From PMG-095 sp036496745 (GTDB lineage Bacteria; Myxococcota_A; Polyangia; Polyangiales; Polyangiaceae), in NCBI GenBank assembly GCA_036496745.1, contig DASXKQ010000234.1, positions 1 through 64,000 of the forward strand: DNA of 64,000 nt. Reading direction: 5' to 3'. Under the pieces are notes generated by a model, which was not told the origin of the DNA, searched no databases, and was given only the letters and a program-made list of their open reading frames with translations. The position numbers and the translations under genes are program-made. This document shows positions 7,899-16,957 of the stretch, piece by piece; within the stretch, counting starts at the first letter, position 1, and every line of letters starts with the position of its first letter.

Positions 7899-9047
7899 AT
7901 GGACGCGTTGCCCGCCGCCGCCGCTCGGAGCGCGGCTGAACGCTGCACGTTCGGTCCCTGGCTGTGGAGCCCGCGCCGCGACCTAACGGTGTTCGGCGGC
8001 AGTGCGGCGTTCGCGCTCGCGTTGATCGCGCTTGGCCATGTCTTCGGCTTTGGCGGCGGGGCGCTGCCCGAGTGGGCGTTCTTCGCGTTCGTGCTCGGCA
8101 TCGACGTGGCGCACGTGCACGCGACGCTGTTTCGCACGTATTTCGACGCGGCGGAGCTGCGCGCGCGGCCGTTGCGCTACGTGCTGGTGCCCCTGTCGAG
8201 CTACGCGTTGGGCGTCGCGTTGTACGCGCACGGCTCGCTCGCGTTCTGGCGTGGGCTCGCGTATCTCGCGCTGGTTCATTTCGTGCGCCAAGAAGTCGGC
8301 TGGCTACGGCTCTATCGCGCGCGCGCCGCCGAGCGCAGCAAGCTCGACGCGCGCCTGGACGACGCAGCGCTCTACGCCGTTACGCTGTATCCTGTATTGT
8401 ATTGGCACGTACACCTGACTGAACGGCACTTTTCCTGGTTCGTACCGGGCGATTTCGTGGCGTTGCCGCCGTTCGTAGCTGGAGCGTTGCCCGTGCTCCG
8501 CCTTCTGGCGGTAGCCACTTTGTTTGCGTTCCTAGCCAGACAGTTCACGTGGTTCGTGCAAGGAGTCGTGCGTTCAGGCCCACTATTGATCGTGCTCAAA
8601 ACGGCGCTCGTCTGGTATGTCGGAATCGTGCTGACCAATAGTGATTTCGACTTCACGGTGAGCAACGTGATTGTGCATGGCGCCCCCTATTTTCTGCTGC
8701 TTTGGGGTTACGGCCGCGCGCGCGCCGAGCTGTCGCCGCAGGGGGTTGGGAGCCGGATCATCGTCGCTGGCGTGAGCGCCTTTGCCGGCGTCTTATTGCT
8801 GCTCGCTTTTGCAGAAGAGCTCTTATGGGATCGCTCGGTGTGGCACGATCATAGTTCTGTATTTGGCAAAGGGGCCGAGCTTGGCCCGAATATCCTGACA
8901 TTCTTGGTGCCGCTCTTGGCGGTGCCGCAAGTCTCACACTACGTTTTGGACGGTCTGCTCTGGCGCCGCACCGAAACAGCGCGGTTACCCGCGCAACGCC
9001 GCGCGCTCGGCTTCGGGCGACCCACGGCCCGCGCGGAGGTCGGCTGA
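7899..9047 (+). CDS. Polytopic membrane protein with many conserved-looking histidines
   Basis: A 382-residue protein from ATG 7899; an in-frame upstream codon at 7809 gives a poor, non-hydrophobic extension. About seven to nine hydrophobic helices are visible. His residues cluster at membrane edges: DVAHVHATLFR (H72, H74), ALVHFVRQE (H127), YWHVHLTERHF (H170, H172, H177), IVHGAPYF, and VPQVSHYVLDG near the C-terminus. Such patterns occur in membrane di-iron or metal enzymes such as hydroxylases, desaturases and the Brp/Blh group, but I cannot assign one. Its TGA overlaps the ATG of the acetoacetyl-CoA synthetase gene by one base, so the two are coupled. Confidence 0.8.
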   Translation: MDALPAAAARSAAERCTFGPWLWSPRRDLTVFGGSAAFALALIALGHVFGFGGGALPEWAFFAFVLGIDVAHVHATLFRTYFDAAELRARPLRYVLVPLSSYALGVALYAHGSLAFWRGLAYLALVHFVRQEVGWLRLYRARAAERSKLDARLDDAALYAVTLYPVLYWHVHLTERHFSWFVPGDFVALPPFVAGALPVLRLLAVATLFAFLARQFTWFVQGVVRSGPLLIVLKTALVWYVGIVLTNSDFDFTVSNVIVHGAPYFLLLWGYGRARAELSPQGVGSRIIVAGVSAFAGVLLLLAFAEELLWDRSVWHDHSSVFGKGAELGPNILTFLVPLLAVPQVSHYVLDGLLWRRTETARLPAQRRALGFGRPTARAEVG

Positions 9048-10999
9048 TGTCCGTGACGGAAGGCCAAGTGCTTTGGGAACCGAGTGAAGCCGCGCGGCGC
9101 TCGAGCCGAATGACGGCGTTCATGCAGTTTCTGCAGGAGACGCGCGGTCTAACCCTTCGGGATTACGACGCGCTCTACGGCTGGTCCGTCCGCGAGTTGC
9201 CTGCGTTTTGGTCCGCCCTGGCCGAGTTCTTCCAAGTCCAATTTCACGAGCCGCCGCGCACGATCCTGAGCGGGCAAATGCCCGCGGCGCACTGGTTCGA
9301 CGGGGCCACGCTGAACTACGCCGAGCACGCTCTGCGCGCTGCGAGCGAGGGCTTGGCCGTGATCGCTCGCTCGGAAGAGGGCGCGCGCGTCGAGTACAGC
9401 TATGGCGAGCTGCGGGAGCGCGTGGCGCGCGCGCGAGCCGGCCTGCTTCGGCTCGGGGTCGTCCGCGGTGATCGCGTGGCGGCGGTGTTGCCGAACGCGC
9501 CGGAAGCGCTGATCGCGTTTCTCGCTTGCGCGAGCCTCGGCGCAATCTGGTCTAGCTGTTCGCCGGAGTTCGGGGCGAGCAGCGTGCTCGAGCGATTTCG
9601 TCAGATCGAACCCAAGCTGCTGATCGCCGTCACGAGTTATCGTTACGGCGGCAAGGTCTTCGAGCGCAGCGCGGAACTCGATAAAATCCGCAAGGCGTTG
9701 CCGAGCCTCGCCGCCACCGTGCTCGTCGGTGACGGAGCCGCGCTCGACGGCGCGCTCAGCTTCGACGAGTTGCTGGCGGAGACGGCGCCCTTGAGCTTCG
9801 ATCCGGTGCCCTTCGAGCATCCTCTCTGGGTGCTCTATTCATCGGGCACTACGGGCTTGCCCAAAGCGATCGTGCACGGACATGGCGGCATGTTGCTCGA
9901 GCATCTCAAGGCGCTCGGCCTGCATGGGGATCTGGGAGCGCGCGATCGCTTTTTCTGGTTTTCGACCACGGGCTGGATGATGTGGAACTACCTCGTGGCC
10001 GGGCTGCTGGTCGAAGCGACGACCGTATTGTACGACGGGAGTCCCGCGTATCCCACGCTCGGCGCGCTATGGCAGCTCGCGGAACGTGAACGGCTCACTT
10101 ACTTTGGTACGAGCGCGCCGTTTCTCCTGGCCTGTCAAAAAGCGGGTCTCGAGCCCGGAAAAAAGAACGACCTTTCCACGCTGCGCGCGATCGGGACGAC
10201 CGGCGCGCCGCTGCCCGCGGACGGCTTCGGTTGGGTTTACGAACACGTTGCGCGCGATGTCCTGCTCGCCTCGGTCAGCGGCGGCACGGACGTGTGCACG
10301 GCGTTCCTGCTCTCGTGTCCGCTCTTACCCGTCTACGCCGGTGAGCTCCAATGTCGCGGGCTCGGTGTGAAAATCGAAGCCTTCGATGAGCGCGGCGAGA
10401 GCGTCGTCGATCAAGTGGGGGAGCTCGTGCTGACGGCGCCGTTTCCAGCCATGCCGGTTCGTTTCTGGGGAGATACCGACGGGGCGCGCCTACACGACAG
10501 CTATTTCTCGAGTTATCCCGGCGTGTGGCGGCACGGCGATTGGATCAAGCTCACGCCGCGCGGCACCGCCGTGATCTACGGTCGCTCGGACTCCACGCTG
10601 AACCGTGGCGGCGTGCGCATGGGCACCAGCGAATTTTACCGCGTGGTCGAGGCCTTGCCGGAAATCGCAGACAGCTTGGTGGTGGACACCGGTTCGCTCA
10701 GTGATTCGAGCGGCACGCTCTATCTATTCGTCGTGCTCGCGCCAAGTAACCAGCTCGACCACGCGCTCAAAAAGCGGATCGCTGCCGCCGTGCGCGGCGA
10801 GCTCTCGCCGCGTCACGTCCCCGACGAGATCTTGGCCGTGAGCGCGATCCCCCGCACGCTCAGCGGAAAAAAGCTGGAGGTGCCCGTGAAGCGCATCCTG
10901 CTCGGCACAGCGCCGGAGCGCGCGGCGAGCCGCGATACGTTGCAGAACCCGCAAGCGCTCGACGAGTTCGTGGCGATCGCAAATACGATTGCGAAGTAG
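9047..10999 (+). CDS. aacS: Acetoacetate-CoA ligase (acetoacetyl-CoA synthetase)
   Basis: A 650-residue member of the ANL adenylating superfamily, the normal size for acetoacetyl-CoA synthetase. It activates acetoacetate with ATP and CoA, feeding ketone bodies or PHB-derived acetoacetate into lipid and isoprenoid synthesis. The AMP-binding P-loop YSSGTTGLPKAIVHGHGG starts at residue 264. The segment FWFSTTGWMMWNYLVAGLL and the C-terminal RSDSTLNRGGVRMGTSEFYR are characteristic of this subgroup rather than acetyl-CoA synthetase. The acceptor lysine region IPRTLSGKKLEVPVKR is present. Start overlaps the stop of the upstream membrane protein. Confidence 0.93.
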   Translation: MSVTEGQVLWEPSEAARRSSRMTAFMQFLQETRGLTLRDYDALYGWSVRELPAFWSALAEFFQVQFHEPPRTILSGQMPAAHWFDGATLNYAEHALRAASEGLAVIARSEEGARVEYSYGELRERVARARAGLLRLGVVRGDRVAAVLPNAPEALIAFLACASLGAIWSSCSPEFGASSVLERFRQIEPKLLIAVTSYRYGGKVFERSAELDKIRKALPSLAATVLVGDGAALDGALSFDELLAETAPLSFDPVPFEHPLWVLYSSGTTGLPKAIVHGHGGMLLEHLKALGLHGDLGARDRFFWFSTTGWMMWNYLVAGLLVEATTVLYDGSPAYPTLGALWQLAERERLTYFGTSAPFLLACQKAGLEPGKKNDLSTLRAIGTTGAPLPADGFGWVYEHVARDVLLASVSGGTDVCTAFLLSCPLLPVYAGELQCRGLGVKIEAFDERGESVVDQVGELVLTAPFPAMPVRFWGDTDGARLHDSYFSSYPGVWRHGDWIKLTPRGTAVIYGRSDSTLNRGGVRMGTSEFYRVVEALPEIADSLVVDTGSLSDSSGTLYLFVVLAPSNQLDHALKKRIAAAVRGELSPRHVPDEILAVSAIPRTLSGKKLEVPVKRILLGTAPERAASRDTLQNPQALDEFVAIANTIAK

Positions 11000-11054
11000 C
11001 AGTTTGTTGCAAGAGTCGTATCGAAAGAATACCTATTGTTCGGGTAGGTCGATC

Positions 11055-11080
11055 CCCTTAGTTGGGGAGCGGGCTAAGGG
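11055..11080. terminator. Weak hairpin between aacS and the next gene
   Basis: A 7-base inverted repeat (CCCTTAG at 11055-11061 and CTAAGGG at 11074-11080) encloses a 12-base loop. There is no T-run, so it is a weak terminator candidate or an element in the leader of the following gene. Confidence 0.3.
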
Positions 11081-11088
11081 TCCCACCA

Positions 11089-11736
11089 ATGGAACGATCA
11101 TGGTCAATGTGGACGTCGAGTCGGGCTACTACTGCTTTTTCTGAGCTCAGGCGTTTAGGCGGCCACGCACGCGCTCGGCTTTTTATCTCAGGCGCTCTCG
11201 CGCTACTGCCAGGCTGCGGGACGTTCCTGGGCACCGAGGTTCAGCCCGCCGTCAACCCCGGGCGCGGGACCTCGCTCGGCGTTGCAGGCGGCTATCGCGG
11301 CTACTTGCTCAATAGCCAGGGCTGGCTGCTCGGCGGCAGCGCCGAGTTGCTGCCGCCGCTGTCCAAACAGTGCTGCTTTCAGGCCCGCTCGCGCTTCGAC
11401 GTCGGACTCGGCGTCTTGCCGTTGCCGCACACCAGCGCGCTCGGCGTCGAAGGCACGATCGGTCCCACGATCGGCAACGCGGTCGTGCGGGATTTAGCTC
11501 AAAATAGCGGGCATTTCGCGGTGGGTGGCACGACCGAGCTGTCCGTGCTGTGGCGCGTGTCGCGAGCGCAACGAGAGTGGGAGGAGAGCGCGCTCAGCTC
11601 GCCGCTCCATTTCCTGGTATTGAGCGGCGGACTCGACGTGCTGGCACCGGTCGGGGACGTGGATCATCGGGGCATCCCGACGCTGCACTTCGCGTTGACG
11701 TATCGCTACATGCAATGGCCGGCCATGGTGCCGTGA
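11089..11736 (+). CDS. Lipoprotein of unknown function, possibly outer-membrane associated
   Basis: About 215 residues from ATG 11089; ATG 11107 is an alternative start and I cannot decide between them. A long basic N-region precedes a hydrophobic core and lipobox-like LLPGC (C43 in this numbering). The rest alternates short hydrophobic and glycine segments (for example RGYLLNSQGWLLGGSAELLPP and RFDVGLGVLPLPH), and ends in Y/W-rich residues, suggesting beta-strands of an outer-membrane barrel-like protein. No family recognised. TGA and the following ATG overlap by one base (TGATG), coupling it to the ceramidase-like gene. Confidence 0.7.
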   Translation: MERSWSMWTSSRATTAFSELRRLGGHARARLFISGALALLPGCGTFLGTEVQPAVNPGRGTSLGVAGGYRGYLLNSQGWLLGGSAELLPPLSKQCCFQARSRFDVGLGVLPLPHTSALGVEGTIGPTIGNAVVRDLAQNSGHFAVGGTTELSVLWRVSRAQREWEESALSSPLHFLVLSGGLDVLAPVGDVDHRGIPTLHFALTYRYMQWPAMVP

Positions 11737-14039
11737 TGATCCGCGAATCGGCCTGCAAACTGGCGCTCCGGATCGCCGTCGTGCTGGTTGCGCTCGGCGT
11801 CCTAGCGGCTTGCGAACATCAGCAGATGCCGCTCACACGCTGTGCCGCGACGTTCGTGCCGCCCCCGGAGACTCGTGGCAACTTCTTCGCGGGTGCGGCG
11901 CTCGCGGACGTCACGCCGCCGGCCGGTGCCTCTACCTTTGGCCACGCGGTCGACTCACACGTCGCCAACGGCTATTGGACGCGCCTCTATTGTCGAGCGT
12001 TCGTATTCGTCGACGCGGCGACGGGCTCCAGCGCGGTCAGCAATGCCATGGCCATCGTGCCCTGTGACTTAGCGGCCATGTCCACGTTGCTGCAACGCAG
12101 CGTCGCGGCCAAGCTGAAGAGCACCGCAATCCCACCGCAGCGACTCTTCTTGAGCGCGATTCACACGCATGCCGGTCCTGCGCACTACTTCGACGGTTCC
12201 TTCTACGGCGGCCTCGCGAGTAGTCAGGTCCCCGGCTTCGATCCGGAGATGGTGGACTTTTTGGCCATGAGCATCGCAGGAGCGATCGACGCCGCATATC
12301 TACAGGCCATGGCGGCTCGAGCACAGGGGCGCGTGGCGGAGCTACGCTGGTTGCACGGTCTGGCCTGGGGCCTGACCCACAATCGCAACCTAGCGGCCTT
12401 CAGGCAAAACGGAGAGCCGAAGCTCGTGGCCGTTCAGGATCCTGCTCAATCCGTGACCGACTTGGATCCGGCTTCACTGGCGATCGATCCGAACCTCGAT
12501 ATTCTGGAAATCGTGGAGAAAGGGCAGGAGCCGGGGAAAGCAGGTGACCCGGGAAAGCGCCCGCTGCCGATCGGCTGGCTGGCGTTCTTCGCGATGCACC
12601 CGACCGTGCTGCCGAGTGGCAATCGCTATTTCGGCTCGGACGCGTTCGGCGTCGCGACTCGGCTCGCGGAGCAAGAGCTCGGCCGGCTCGCCTTGGAACG
12701 CGGCGCTCGGGATCGGCCACCACCACTGGTGGGCCTCGTCAACACCAATGAGGGTGATTTGTCCCCGCGTTGGTCGGTGGGCGACGTCGAAGAGACCATC
12801 ACGATTGGGCGACGTCTCGCAGAACACATGCTTCGCGTGTGGCACGAAAACAAGCACGCAAAGTTCGAAGATCAGCCGCGGATCGCTGCGACTTACTTGG
12901 AGGTCAAGCTACCTGGAAACACCTTTGGGCTCGAGCACGGTCAAAAGCTGTGCGACAGCGCCGAGCTCGGCCTCGCCGCGATCTGGGGAGCGGCAGATCA
13001 CCAATCCATGCTGATCGACGCGCGAGACGTGAGCGCGCCGTCGTACGACCTGAATCGTCTGCGGCGTGGCGAGTGCCAAGCGCCCAAGCGCAAAGCGCTG
13101 GGTTATCTGCAGACGGCGATGGGCGGCGCGGGCGCCTTTCCAGTCGAAGTGCCGCTCGGGCTCGTTCAGATCGGCGACACGTCGATCGCGTTCGTTCCGG
13201 CCGAAGTGACCGCCACGGTCGGTTTTCGGATCCGGAAGCGAGTGCTCGCCGCGATGCCTGCGACCGGCGTGCATCGCGCTCTGATCGGCGGGCTCACCAA
13301 CGGCTACTTCGAGTACGTCGCGACGCCCGAGGAATATCAACTGCAGCTCTACGAGGGTGGCTCGACGCTCTACGGGCAGTACACCGCGCCGTTTCTCGCG
13401 GCGACCTTCGAAAACATGGCGCAACGACTGGCGGGTGGTAACGGCGCGCCGCCGCCCGACACCGAACCCGACGTCGCTCACGCGTTCGACTACGAAACGG
13501 GACCGGTTCGGCATCGCCTCGCGAATTCGAGCGAAGACCCCGTCACGCCGAAGGCCCTGGGTATGTGCGAGCTGCCTCGAGCAACCGATCTGGCGGGACC
13601 GCCGCGTTTCTGCTTTGCGTGGCTCGACGGTCCGCCGAACGTGATCTCATCGCCGCCCCATCGTCCGGTCGCCTTGATTGCCATGAACGCGACGGGGCAT
13701 CCGCCGCTCGTGCAGATCAATCTGCAAAATCCACTGAGCGCCATGAGTGGCCATCCGCCGCTCGGTCCCGACCGGGTCGTGCTCTCGGACAGCGGCTTCG
13801 ATTTCCGAACCAAGGTGCACGGCCGTTCGGGCGACGAATGGGTTTGGACGACGCTGTTCGAGCCCACGCCTGACGAGTGGACGGATCTCGGCTCGCAGAG
13901 CTCGCTATTTGCGTTCCGCGTTGGCGACGCCAAGCGTCAGCCCGAGCTCACCTCGCTCGCCTTCTCGCTGGGCGAAGGCAAGGCAAATCTTGCGATTTGT
14001 AGCCCAGAAACGACGACATTTTGCGGCATGGCGGAGTAG
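11736..14039 (+). CDS. Neutral/alkaline ceramidase family lipoprotein
   Basis: A 767-residue protein with a lipoprotein signal ending VLAAC (C26). It has the ceramidase N-terminal domain: the opening FAGAALADVTPPAG, a zinc-site motif SAIHTHAGP (H143, H145), and the nucleophile region TNEGDLSPRW where S343 lies in GDLSP. Known neutral ceramidases carry GDVSPN, so the Asn after Pro is replaced by Arg here. The enzyme class hydrolyses the amide bond of ceramide to sphingosine and fatty acid in the envelope or outside the cell. The C-terminal quarter could be the usual immunoglobulin-like domain. Coupled to the upstream lipoprotein gene. Many bacterial members are annotated from sequence only, so the substrate is not certain. 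Confidence 0.85.
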   Translation: MIRESACKLALRIAVVLVALGVLAACEHQQMPLTRCAATFVPPPETRGNFFAGAALADVTPPAGASTFGHAVDSHVANGYWTRLYCRAFVFVDAATGSSAVSNAMAIVPCDLAAMSTLLQRSVAAKLKSTAIPPQRLFLSAIHTHAGPAHYFDGSFYGGLASSQVPGFDPEMVDFLAMSIAGAIDAAYLQAMAARAQGRVAELRWLHGLAWGLTHNRNLAAFRQNGEPKLVAVQDPAQSVTDLDPASLAIDPNLDILEIVEKGQEPGKAGDPGKRPLPIGWLAFFAMHPTVLPSGNRYFGSDAFGVATRLAEQELGRLALERGARDRPPPLVGLVNTNEGDLSPRWSVGDVEETITIGRRLAEHMLRVWHENKHAKFEDQPRIAATYLEVKLPGNTFGLEHGQKLCDSAELGLAAIWGAADHQSMLIDARDVSAPSYDLNRLRRGECQAPKRKALGYLQTAMGGAGAFPVEVPLGLVQIGDTSIAFVPAEVTATVGFRIRKRVLAAMPATGVHRALIGGLTNGYFEYVATPEEYQLQLYEGGSTLYGQYTAPFLAATFENMAQRLAGGNGAPPPDTEPDVAHAFDYETGPVRHRLANSSEDPVTPKALGMCELPRATDLAGPPRFCFAWLDGPPNVISSPPHRPVALIAMNATGHPPLVQINLQNPLSAMSGHPPLGPDRVVLSDSGFDFRTKVHGRSGDEWVWTTLFEPTPDEWTDLGSQSSLFAFRVGDAKRQPELTSLAFSLGEGKANLAICSPETTTFCGMAE

Positions 14040-14057
14040 TCCCACGCTCCCTCTCAA

Positions 14058-14708
14058 CTACTGAAGCCACCCGAGGCGCCTGAGGTCCGTCTTCTGAAAC
14101 ACGACCGTGTAGCGCTTGCCGCCGCCTTGCACGAAATAGTGGCGCGCCATCGCGCGCGTCCAGACGGAGTTTCCGAGCAGGCCGATGCAGGCAATCGCCG
14201 CGGTGATCGTCCAGGCGATGGGCAACAGATAGCCGATGTTCGCGTCACTGGCGCCGGCCAGGTAGACGACCGCCGCGATCAGCCCGCCGACCCCGACCAT
14301 GCCGAACGCCAGAAACTCGCGCAGCGTGTTGACGATGCTGAGCCGGTACCAGACGATGTCGCCGCGCACGATGCTGCGCATGAGCTGACCGCCGACATAG
14401 ACGCCGATACGTTGCTCGGGCCCGAGGGCCAGCGTGATGGGCTTGAGCAGTCGAAGCAGTTGCACGATCACACACAGAGCGCCGAGGGCGAGCCCGCCCG
14501 CGGCGACCTCGAGCGCCTGGATGTCCGAGAAGCCTCCGAGCACCCAATAGAGCAGGTGCGCTCCACCGATCAGCAGACTCCCGGCGCCCACGGCGCCGAA
14601 ACCCCAGCCGGGCCGTGAACGCAAACGCGCCTCGAGCGGGACGTGCACCAGCGCGGGCGGGAATGCGAACGCGCCCACCACAGGCGCGGGTTGGAACCCG
14701 GGCTGCAC
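14058..14708 (-). CDS. Four-helix integral membrane protein of unknown function
   Basis: About 216 residues with four predicted transmembrane helices (roughly 37-58, 67-90, 134-153, 159-180), a Pro-rich N-terminus and a basic cytosolic-type C-terminus. The only usable start in frame is GTG 14708; the frame stays open about 100 bases further upstream without ATG, GTG or TTG, so the true start could be a rarer codon. No family recognised. It is convergent with the ceramidase-like gene and divergent from the 15030 gene. Confidence 0.65.
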   Translation of the reverse strand: MQPGFQPAPVVGAFAFPPALVHVPLEARLRSRPGWGFGAVGAGSLLIGGAHLLYWVLGGFSDIQALEVAAGGLALGALCVIVQLLRLLKPITLALGPEQRIGVYVGGQLMRSIVRGDIVWYRLSIVNTLREFLAFGMVGVGGLIAAVVYLAGASDANIGYLLPIAWTITAAIACIGLLGNSVWTRAMARHYFVQGGGKRYTVVFQKTDLRRLGWLQ

Positions 14709-15029
14709 CGGCGCATTGTCGATCAGCGACGCGGGGGGGGCAACGCCTGTTGTGGCGCGCGGTGCCGCGCGTGCGATCCGAGGGCGAGATCCGCGAGGAG
14801 GCGTTCTTTGCGTTCAGGGTTCATTCGCCGAAATGCGAGACGACGAACCATGCGAGCGGGGAGGGCGCAGGTATGCTAGGGTTCTTCTCGCGCGTGGCCG
14901 CTTGGCGTTTTGGCCGTCTCGGCGTCACAGCTCAAGGTTGCCGCGGTTCGCACGTTGCAGCGCGTGCGGACCGGACGCTAGGAGAGCGCGAGTCGACTGT
15001 CAGGGCTGCTTTTTTCAGAAAGAGTTTTG
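14709..15029. promoter_or_regulatory. Divergent intergenic region
   Basis: This 321-base region separates two divergent genes and should hold both promoters. It contains a run of eight G residues at 14733-14740, which could vary by slippage. I could not assign a -35/-10 pair on either strand. No coding frame with gene-like composition was found. Confidence 0.4.
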
Positions 15030-16040
15030 ATGACCCAACCCACCGGCGAAACACGTGCTCTCCCCCTCTACAACCACACGACGCGCAAGGATTGGGGCAT
15101 CGCCATTCTCGTGCGGGAGGACGAAGGCAAGCGGGGGTATTTGTTCGAGGACGGTTCGGTGCGAACGATGGCGAACGGCTACCACCAGCTGATGCATCGC
15201 GTGGAGCGCCCGAACGCCGAGCAGATCGCGTTCTATGAAAAGCAGCGCACCCTGATCGAGCGCCGCGAAAGCGCGCGCTCCTCGACGTCGCTCGGCGGCC
15301 CGAGTTTTCTCGACCAGCTCGACAAGCTCCACGCGACGTACCGGGCGGGCCTCGCGGATCCACAGTGGGTCACCGGCGTTCGTGGCGAGGGCGTGGCCGA
15401 GCGCACGCCCGCCCATCGTGACGCGTTGATTCGTGAAGCACGGGAGCAGCTCTCACTGGCGACGCTCGACGCGTTGCTCAAAAAGCAGAGCTTTGCTCAA
15501 ATCTGGAGCTCGATCACCGCCCTGCTCGGCCGCACGGACTTGGTGCCGGCCGTCCAACTCAAGAAGACGAAGTCGGTGACCAGCGAGGGCTTGCGGGTCA
15601 TCGCGACCGCAGTTCGTGAGCTCCTCTACGGAACTGGGCCTTATGAACAACGTTTTGGTGCCTACCTGGTCGCGCTCACGTCGATCTACGGCGAGGCTCC
15701 GCATTGGGAGATCGCGACGGCACTTTCAGCGGCCGTGCATCCGGAGGAGCACATCTGTGTGCAACCTGCGGCGTTTCGCCAGCAGCTCAAAGCGATGGGA
15801 GCCCGCGGCTCCGCTCCAGCGCGCGCGACGGCGGCGGCTTACACGCGCTTCTTGAGCGTTGCGCGCATGGTCTCCGACAAGCTCACCGAGCAGGGACAGC
15901 CCCCGCGCGATCTGTTCGACGTCGGCGAGTTCATTCGCCTCACGCTCGGCTCGCCCGCGAAAACCAAAGCGAAGAGCGTCAAGGCGCGTGCCAAGAACGC
16001 GGCGCCGGTGCCCGACGAAGAGAGCGAAGCCGAAGATTGA
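15030..16040 (+). CDS. Protein of unknown function with basic C-terminal tail
   Basis: A 336-residue soluble protein from ATG 15030, preceded by an aaagag ribosome-binding site; the TTG directly before is less likely. The first 55 residues (KDWGIAILVREDEGKRGYLF ... SVRTMANGYHQLM) look like a small beta-barrel domain of the DUF3553/SH3-like kind. Residues 90-290 are mainly helical. The last 30 residues are Lys/Ala-rich then acidic (AKTKAKSVKARAKNAA, then PDEESEAED), which suggests nucleic-acid or protein binding. No transmembrane helix or signal peptide. I cannot name a function. Confidence 0.75.
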   Translation: MTQPTGETRALPLYNHTTRKDWGIAILVREDEGKRGYLFEDGSVRTMANGYHQLMHRVERPNAEQIAFYEKQRTLIERRESARSSTSLGGPSFLDQLDKLHATYRAGLADPQWVTGVRGEGVAERTPAHRDALIREAREQLSLATLDALLKKQSFAQIWSSITALLGRTDLVPAVQLKKTKSVTSEGLRVIATAVRELLYGTGPYEQRFGAYLVALTSIYGEAPHWEIATALSAAVHPEEHICVQPAAFRQQLKAMGARGSAPARATAAAYTRFLSVARMVSDKLTEQGQPPRDLFDVGEFIRLTLGSPAKTKAKSVKARAKNAAPVPDEESEAED

Positions 16041-16065
16041 ACGGCTTCACTCTCCGATCCGATCC

Positions 16066-16082
16066 GGCCTAGAGGTTAGGCC
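16066..16082. terminator. Hairpin between convergent genes
   Basis: A perfect 6-base stem (GGCCTA at 16066-16071, TAGGCC at 16077-16082) with a 5-base loop sits in the 35-base gap between the plus-strand 15030 gene and the minus-strand methyltransferase, overlapping the latter's stop codon. It may act as a short bidirectional terminator, though no T-run follows. Confidence 0.4.
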
Positions 16083-16957
16083 TTCGACGCGCCTAGCCTC
16101 GCCTTCACGACACCAATCGCGACTCGACTCCGATCGATACCCACCCAGCGCCGGCCGCAGCCGTCCGCGGCGACCAGGGTCGTGCCCGAACCACACATCG
16201 GGTCGAGCACGCGGCTCTCAGGCAGACTCGCGGCGCGCACGATTCTCTCCAGGAGCGCGAGCGGCTTTTGCGTCGGATAGCCCGTGGTTTCTCGCAATAG
16301 CGGCGTATTCGCGCGCATCGCCGGGCAGTCGCTCCACACGCTGCCCAGAGTGCGCCCGCGGTCGGCGTAATAGCGGTAGGTCTTGCCGGCTACCCGGCGC
16401 TCTCGATACTTGCGGCCCTCTTTATCCAGGTTGTTGAAGTGCATATTGAGGCTGGTCTCGGCGAAGGGCTCTCGCAACGCGCTGTCTTGGCCGTTCCAGA
16501 TCATCTCGCGCCCTTGGCTGTAAATTAAGATGGTTTGATGGGTGACGCTCGGCGCGTTGCGCCGTTTTCCGCCGTTGCCCGGCACCCAGATCACCTCACC
16601 GCGAAACGCGGTTCTCCCGAATATTTTGTCGGCGAGCACCTTGGCGTCGTGCACGGCGCGATGATCCAAGTGCAGCCAGAGGCTGCCTCGTTCACTCAGC
16701 GCGTCGCGCATGGCCGCGAGGCGCGGCTCGAGCATGGCCAAGAACGCATCGAGACCGCCCCACGAGTCGCGATAAGCCGTCTTGCCGTGGATGCGTTCGC
16801 CGCTGCGAGCTCGCGCGCCGCGCACGCCGCCCGCGTTGAACGGCGGATCGACGTAGATCAAGTCGAAGCGAGTCTTCTTACCGATCGTGGCGATCTCGTC
16901 CAAACAGTCGCCGTGTACGAGCTCACCGCGCCGAAAGCGGTGCCGCGTGGAGCTCAC
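16076..16957 (-). CDS. Site-specific DNA methyltransferase (N4-cytosine/N6-adenine class)
   Basis: A 293-residue protein from GTG 16957, chosen because the GTGA overlaps the stop of the upstream endopeptidase gene; the open frame continues upstream only inside that gene. The catalytic motif IV DPPFN is at residues 37-41, and the S-adenosylmethionine-binding FxGxG-equivalent DPMCGSGTTLVAA is near the C-terminus. The order DPPY-type before FxGxG is that of beta-class amino-methyltransferases. The target recognition segment lies between (about 130-220). No restriction endonuclease gene is adjacent, so it appears to be an orphan methylase. Recognition site unknown. Confidence 0.88.
   Translation of the reverse strand: MSSTRHRFRRGELVHGDCLDEIATIGKKTRFDLIYVDPPFNAGGVRGARARSGERIHGKTAYRDSWGGLDAFLAMLEPRLAAMRDALSERGSLWLHLDHRAVHDAKVLADKIFGRTAFRGEVIWVPGNGGKRRNAPSVTHQTILIYSQGREMIWNGQDSALREPFAETSLNMHFNNLDKEGRKYRERRVAGKTYRYYADRGRTLGSVWSDCPAMRANTPLLRETTGYPTQKPLALLERIVRAASLPESRVLDPMCGSGTTLVAADGCGRRWVGIDRSRVAIGVVKARLGASKA

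Noticed and set aside
14733..14740. Run of eight G as a phase-variation site
   Set aside because: It lies outside any confidently placed start codon; effects on the 14058-14708 gene depend on an unproven upstream start.
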